NCBI GenBank assembly: GCA_021296345.1
Contig: JAGWAN010000027.1
Span: 1-64,000, forward strand
Direction: 5' to 3'
Length of the DNA: 64,000 bases
Source: Acidimicrobiia bacterium
GTDB lineage: Bacteria; Actinomycetota; Acidimicrobiia; Spongiisociales; Spongiisociaceae
Shown: piece by piece, positions 60,712 to 64,000 of the stretch
Numbering within the stretch: position 1 is the first letter of the stretch
Layout of the letters: every line of letters starts with the position of its first letter
Notes under the pieces: model-generated
Told to the model about the DNA's origin: nothing
Database searches by the model: none
What the model saw: only the letters and a program-made list of their open reading frames with translations
Translations under genes and position numbers: made by a program

Positions 60712-61746
60712 TCAGTTCTGCGTGGGATGGAGTAGCACCTTCAGCGTAGAGACGGGGTTGGCGAGGGCGGCGAAGCCTTCGTCGAAGCGGGCTATCGGTA
60801 GGACCATGGAGATGAGGCTCTCGACGTCGAAGGCTCCCTTGGCCAGCAGGTCGATGGCGAGGGGGAACTCCTCGACGTAGATGATGCTTCCGACGACGTC
60901 GACCTCCTTGCCGATCACCGTGGTGGCGGTCACCTCGACGGGGCGCGAGGGGAGACCCGTAAGGGTGACCCGCCCGCCGTAGCGGACGATGTCGACTGCG
61001 AGTTCGAGGGTGCCCTGGGCTCCGGAACACTCGAAGACGAACTCGGGAGGTTCCAGTTCGGTTCCGAACAGGTCGGTCGGTGGCTCTGTCCGGGGATCGA
61101 GCGCGATGTCGGCGCCGAGGTCTAGGGCCGCCTGGCGCCGGAATGCCGAGAGCTCGATGGCGGTGATCGTGGACGCGCCGGCGTGCCGGAGGGCTTGGAC
61201 CATCAGCAGGCCGACGGGACCGGACCCGATCACCGCGGCAGAGCTTCCGAGGCGGAAGCGGGAGCGTCGCACTGCCCGTATCGCGATGGCCAGCGGTTCG
61301 ACGAAGGCGCCCTGTTCCGAACTGACCGGATCGGGTAGGCGATGGAGTACATTCGGGTCGACCGTTACCAGCTCCGCCATACCGCCGTCGTGCCGGATCC
61401 CGATCCCATTTACGAAGACGGCCGAGCGGCACAGGTTGAACCTGGCTTCCCGGCAGGCCCCGCACGCCCCGCAGAGATTGCCGTTGGGGTTCACTGCCAC
61501 CCGCGTGCCGGGTTCCCATCCCTGCACCTGCTCGCCGGTGGCCACCACCTCGGCCGAGAACTCGTGTCCCATGACGACCCCGGCGCGGAAGGGGGCGGTC
61601 ATGGAAGGAGCATGCAGGTCGGTGCCGCATATCCCGCAGAAGTGGGGACGCAACAGCACGTCGCCGGGTCCCACCTCGGGTACCGGGACCTCCTCCAGCC
61701 GGATCTTGCGATCGTCCCCGAAAACGATGGCTTTCATCCGTGTCAT
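60712..61746 (-). CDS. Zinc-dependent alcohol dehydrogenase (MDR family)
   Basis: A 344-residue medium-chain dehydrogenase: catalytic zinc ligands in CGICGTDLH and GHEF, structural zinc cysteines in NLCGACGACREARFNLCRS, and the NAD-binding GSGPVGLLMVQAL. The VGSIIYVEEFPLAIDLLAKG ending matches sorbitol/threonine dehydrogenase-like proteins. The start is ATG 61746 or ATG 61737. It is convergent with the TRAP binding-protein gene and 45 bases from an SDR relic on its own strand, so a vanished two-step polyol oxidation route is possible. Confidence 0.88.
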   Translation of the reverse strand: MTRMKAIVFGDDRKIRLEEVPVPEVGPGDVLLRPHFCGICGTDLHAPSMTAPFRAGVVMGHEFSAEVVATGEQVQGWEPGTRVAVNPNGNLCGACGACREARFNLCRSAVFVNGIGIRHDGGMAELVTVDPNVLHRLPDPVSSEQGAFVEPLAIAIRAVRRSRFRLGSSAAVIGSGPVGLLMVQALRHAGASTITAIELSAFRRQAALDLGADIALDPRTEPPTDLFGTELEPPEFVFECSGAQGTLELAVDIVRYGGRVTLTGLPSRPVEVTATTVIGKEVDVVGSIIYVEEFPLAIDLLAKGAFDVESLISMVLPIARFDEGFAALANPVSTLKVLLHPTQN

Positions 61747-61791
61747 GACCTTCCTACTCTCGCCCGCTCCCGCCGCCCCTAGACCGATCCC

Positions 61792-62122
61792 TCATCTGCC
61801 CAGGTGGCGTCCGCCGTCGATGTGCAGCGACACGCCGGTGATGAAGGATGACGTGTCCGAGGCAAGGAACAGGGCTGCCCAGGCCACCTCATCGGCCGTC
61901 GCCAGGGCCCCGGGTCCCCCGGCGATCGCATGACCTCGGCGTGCCTGCGTGCAGAACAGCAGCCCCTTGGCGTTGACATCGAGCGTCATGTCCCAGTCGG
62001 CCTCGGTCAACTCGAACAAGGCCGGCTGCCCTGATGAGGCCGGCGTTGTTCGCCAGCACGTCCAGCCTCCCGGACTCCTCGGCCCTGTTGTCGATGGTAA
62101 CCCAGGTCAGGTGGCCCATCAA
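61792..62122 (-). pseudogene. Short-chain dehydrogenase/reductase remnant
   Basis: The minus strand has two SDR pieces in different frames. First, GRLDVLANNAGLIRAAGL (NNAG motif, within 61990-62122), then FELTEADWDMTLDVNAKGLLFCTQA (from about 62019). The latter runs directly into GALATADEVAWAALFLASDTSS, then FITGVSLHIDGG, the C-terminal SDR signature. The Rossmann Gly-rich start, the catalytic Ser and the Tyr-x-x-x-Lys motif are missing, an internal loss of about 100 residues plus a frameshift near 62020. Not functional as an oxidoreductase. Confidence 0.75.
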
Positions 62123-62226
62123 CTGGTTTTCCGCCGTGTGGTCGAGCCACTCGACGAGGTCCGGACCGCACTCTGCGCGGTGCGCCGACCGATAAGATCA
62201 GGGCTGGACCATAAGAGGCTCGGCAT

Positions 62227-63306
62227 ATGAACTTGATCCAGACGGTCACCGGACCGATACACCCGAACGATCTGGGCATCGTGTCCCTACACGAGCACGT
62301 GTACTCCGGTGGGGAGCCCGCCCTGTACGCCGACCGCGAGGACCATTCCGACTTCCCGCACTGGGATGCGCCGATCACCATCGACATCCTCGGCGCCCTC
62401 CGTAGAGGTGCGCCCAACCGGCAGAACTCTTCCCTCAACGACGAAGGGATCGCCGCGGAGGAACTCGGCCACTTCGCCGCCCACGGCGGCAGGACGGTGG
62501 TCGACAACACGGGGGTGGGCCTGAGCCGGGATCCGGAGGCCCTCCGGCGGATCGCCGAGGCAACCGGCCTGAACATTATTACCACCACCGGCTTCTACAA
62601 GCACGCTATGCACCCTCCCTGGGTCGGGAGAATGACCGCCGACCAGGTGGCGGACCTGATGGTGACCGAGATAGAGGAAGGAATCGACGGTACCGGGATC
62701 AGGGCGGGGTCGATCGGTGAGTGCGCCTGCTCCGAGGATCCCCTGCCCTACCACCCGGAGGAGGAGAAGATCCTCCGGGCGGCCTGCCGGGCGCAGATCA
62801 GGACCGGGGTGGGATTCACCATCCATCCCTCCATCTTCGATGCCGTCCGTGGTGGTATCGCCACGGTCGGCGAGGCCTACGTCGATCTGATCGAGCAGGA
62901 GGGCGCTGATCTGGACAGCTTCTACCTGAGCCACTGCGATCTGAGCCTCGACCACCTCGACTACCACCGGAGGTTGCTGGACCGGGGTATCACGATCTCC
63001 TACGACACTTTCGGGTACGAAGGCACCAACTTGCCCGGGTTCCTGGGAGGGTGCCGCATGCCCGGCGATATCGAGCGGGTCAACGCCATCGCCGCCCTCT
63101 GCCGTGAGGGCTATGACCGCCAGATCGTGATGGCTCAGGATGTGGGTATGCGGATGCTCTGGAAGCGCTACGGCGGGTCCGGCTACTCGCTCGTACTCGA
63201 ATGGGCGGTACCGTTGCTGCGCACCCGGGGGGTGACCGAATCGCAGATACACAACATGCTGGTCGAGAACCCCAAGCGCATACTGACTCCTGCCGCCGGT
63301 CGATGA
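62227..63306 (+). CDS. Phosphotriesterase-family metal hydrolase
   Basis: A 359-residue TIM-barrel hydrolase with the opening TGPIHPNDLGIVSLHEHVYSG (His22, His24 of the HxH metal motif). Later landmarks are VDNTGVGLSRDP, ITTTGFYKHAMHPPW, GSIGECACSE and SHCDLSLDHLDYHRRLLDRGITISYDTFGYE, ending near NPKRILTPAAG. Family members hydrolyse lactones or phosphotriesters, and many bacterial ones are lactonases. AAGAGG precedes ATG 62227 by nine bases. The oxoprolinase gene starts 46 bases downstream, so an operon is plausible. Confidence 0.87.
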   Translation: MNLIQTVTGPIHPNDLGIVSLHEHVYSGGEPALYADREDHSDFPHWDAPITIDILGALRRGAPNRQNSSLNDEGIAAEELGHFAAHGGRTVVDNTGVGLSRDPEALRRIAEATGLNIITTTGFYKHAMHPPWVGRMTADQVADLMVTEIEEGIDGTGIRAGSIGECACSEDPLPYHPEEEKILRAACRAQIRTGVGFTIHPSIFDAVRGGIATVGEAYVDLIEQEGADLDSFYLSHCDLSLDHLDYHRRLLDRGITISYDTFGYEGTNLPGFLGGCRMPGDIERVNAIAALCREGYDRQIVMAQDVGMRMLWKRYGGSGYSLVLEWAVPLLRTRGVTESQIHNMLVENPKRILTPAAGR

Positions 63307-63352
63307 GTGTCGCCCGGCCGAACATGGCTAGCCCCGGAGGGCGCTCGGTCCT

Positions 63353-64000
63353 GTGGCCGTGACCGAGCAGCAGACCGCTTCCCGGCACGCGGGCGGATGG
63401 CAATTCTGGATCGACCGGGGCGGTACCTTCACCGATGTGGTGGCCCGGACCCCGGGCGGAGAGGTGCTCACCGGCAAGCTGCTGTCGGAGAGTCCCCGCC
63501 ACTACCCCGACGCGGCCATCGAGGGTATTCGGAGGCTGCTGGAGGAGACCGGCATCGAGGCGCCGATCGACTCCGTGAAGATGGGCACGACCGTGGCCAC
63601 CAACGCCCTGCTCGAGCGCCGCGGAGAGCCGACCGTGCTGGTGACCACGAGGGGGTTCGCTGACGCCCTGGTCATCGGGTACCAGACTCGCCCCGACCTG
63701 TTCGAGCTCGATATCGAAGTGCCCGAGATGCTGTACGAGTCGGTGCTGGAGGTGGATGAGCGGCTGGGTCCGCGCGGCGAGGTGATCCTCCCGCTGGACG
63801 AGGCGGCGGTCGAGGCGGACCTGGCCGCAGCCCGGGAACGGGGTATCGACTCGGTGGCCATCCTCTTCGTGCACGGTTACCGCCACCGCCGTCACGAGCG
63901 GCGGGTGGCCGCTATCGCCCGGCGGCTGGGGTTCGCGCAGGTCTCCGTAAGCCACGAGGTCAGCCCGTTGATGAAGCTGGTGGCCCGCGGGGACACCACT
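63353..64000 (+). CDS. 5-oxoprolinase / hydantoinase A-type protein, N-terminal part
   Basis: 216 codons to the window edge, reading FWIDRGGTFTDVVARTPGGE, KLLSESPRHYPDAAIEGIRRLL, GTTVATNALLERRGEPTVLVTTRGFADALVIGYQTRPDLFEL. This is the Hydant_A_N domain of ATP-dependent 5-oxoprolinases and hydantoinases; the FWIDRGGTFTD opening is closest to 5-oxoprolinase. The enzyme would be about 1200 residues if of the fused type. GTG 63353 is taken as start (GGAGGG 12 bases upstream); GTG 63359 is in frame. The 3' end is outside the window. Confidence 0.85.
   Translation, partial: MAVTEQQTASRHAGGWQFWIDRGGTFTDVVARTPGGEVLTGKLLSESPRHYPDAAIEGIRRLLEETGIEAPIDSVKMGTTVATNALLERRGEPTVLVTTRGFADALVIGYQTRPDLFELDIEVPEMLYESVLEVDERLGPRGEVILPLDEAAVEADLAAARERGIDSVAILFVHGYRHRRHERRVAAIARRLGFAQVSVSHEVSPLMKLVARGDTT

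Noticed and set aside
59417-61630. Very long minus-strand frame over the TRAP binding protein
   Set aside because: Opposite a clear DctP protein and continuing out of frame through the alcohol dehydrogenase; Arg/Gly/His-rich shadow.
1-64000. CRISPR arrays, tRNA/rRNA genes, IS elements or prophage
   Set aside because: No evenly spaced direct repeats, no T-loop GTTCGAATCC-type sequence in a cloverleaf context, no transposase or integrase motifs were found on either strand.

Overview
The window is dense, high-GC bacterial DNA with strongly G/C-biased third codon positions, GTG/TTG starts, short intergenic gaps and overlapping stop/start codons. No tRNA, rRNA, phage, IS element or CRISPR array is visible. 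An actinobacterium is the best inference. The evidence is an F420-type luciferase-like oxidoreductase, a TadA/B/C plus pilin locus arranged as in Actinobacteria, VapBC and MazEF modules, several apparently leaderless genes with a -10 hexamer 6-7 nt before the start codon, and a K+-dependent type of membrane pyrophosphatase. The mix of taurine-type (Xsc), polyamine, pyrimidine and cyclic-amide catabolism suits an uncultured marine or host-associated Acidimicrobiia-like lineage, but that placement is inference.

Layout. 1-2.7 kb: 5' part of a phytanoyl-CoA dioxygenase-like gene, sulfoacetaldehyde acetyltransferase, and a decayed mazEF. 2.7-14.4 kb: an amine/polyamine block with a C45 acyltransferase and potABC in one operon, an amidohydrolase and a flavin amine oxidase on the other strand, a separate potD, queG, a DadA/PuuB-like oxidase and a GNAT acetyltransferase. 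The last two share a tiny symmetric leaderless promoter. 14.9-21.1 kb: cell-wall amidase, a secreted His/Asp/Cys-rich protein, YceI, a two-component system whose sensor carries a tandem peptide repeat, and a double-domain histidine phosphatase. 21.1-26.7 kb: membrane pyrophosphatase, malate synthase G and an FMN alpha-hydroxyacid oxidase, suggesting glycolate/glyoxylate use. 27.2-32 kb: two overlapping membrane-protease genes (HExxH and CPBP), a NYN protein with an altered active-site residue, and an MrfA-like helicase.

32-38.9 kb: a zinc locus (His-rich mini-ORF, znuB, frameshifted znuA, no znuC), then a Tad/Flp pilus operon. Fur/Zur-like boxes precede both znuA and the tad operon. 39-50.2 kb: HAD phosphatase, an NMT1-type ABC transporter and a reductive-pyrimidine/hydantoin catabolic run (beta-ureidopropionase, class III aminotransferase, dihydropyrimidinase, malonate/methylmalonate-semialdehyde dehydrogenase, LLM oxidoreductase). 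No classical dihydropyrimidine dehydrogenase is present. 50.3-55.1 kb: cupin, aromatic amino acid decarboxylase, leuCD and vapBC. 55.1-57.4 kb: lgt, then a DAHP synthase-chorismate mutase fusion preceded by what reads as a complete aromatic-amino-acid transcription attenuator. 57.4-64 kb: D-aminoacylase, orphan TRAP binding protein, zinc alcohol dehydrogenase, SDR pseudogene, phosphotriesterase-family protein and the start of a 5-oxoprolinase, i.e. a run of amide/lactone hydrolases.

The strongest findings are the aromatic leader-peptide attenuator (56.1-56.3 kb), the symmetric divergent leaderless promoter (13.77 kb), the metal-linked region with two one-base frame breaks in His-rich genes and paired Fur/Zur boxes (32-39 kb), the pyrimidine cluster with an LLM enzyme where the first reductase would be expected, and the coupled HExxH/CPBP membrane protease pair.
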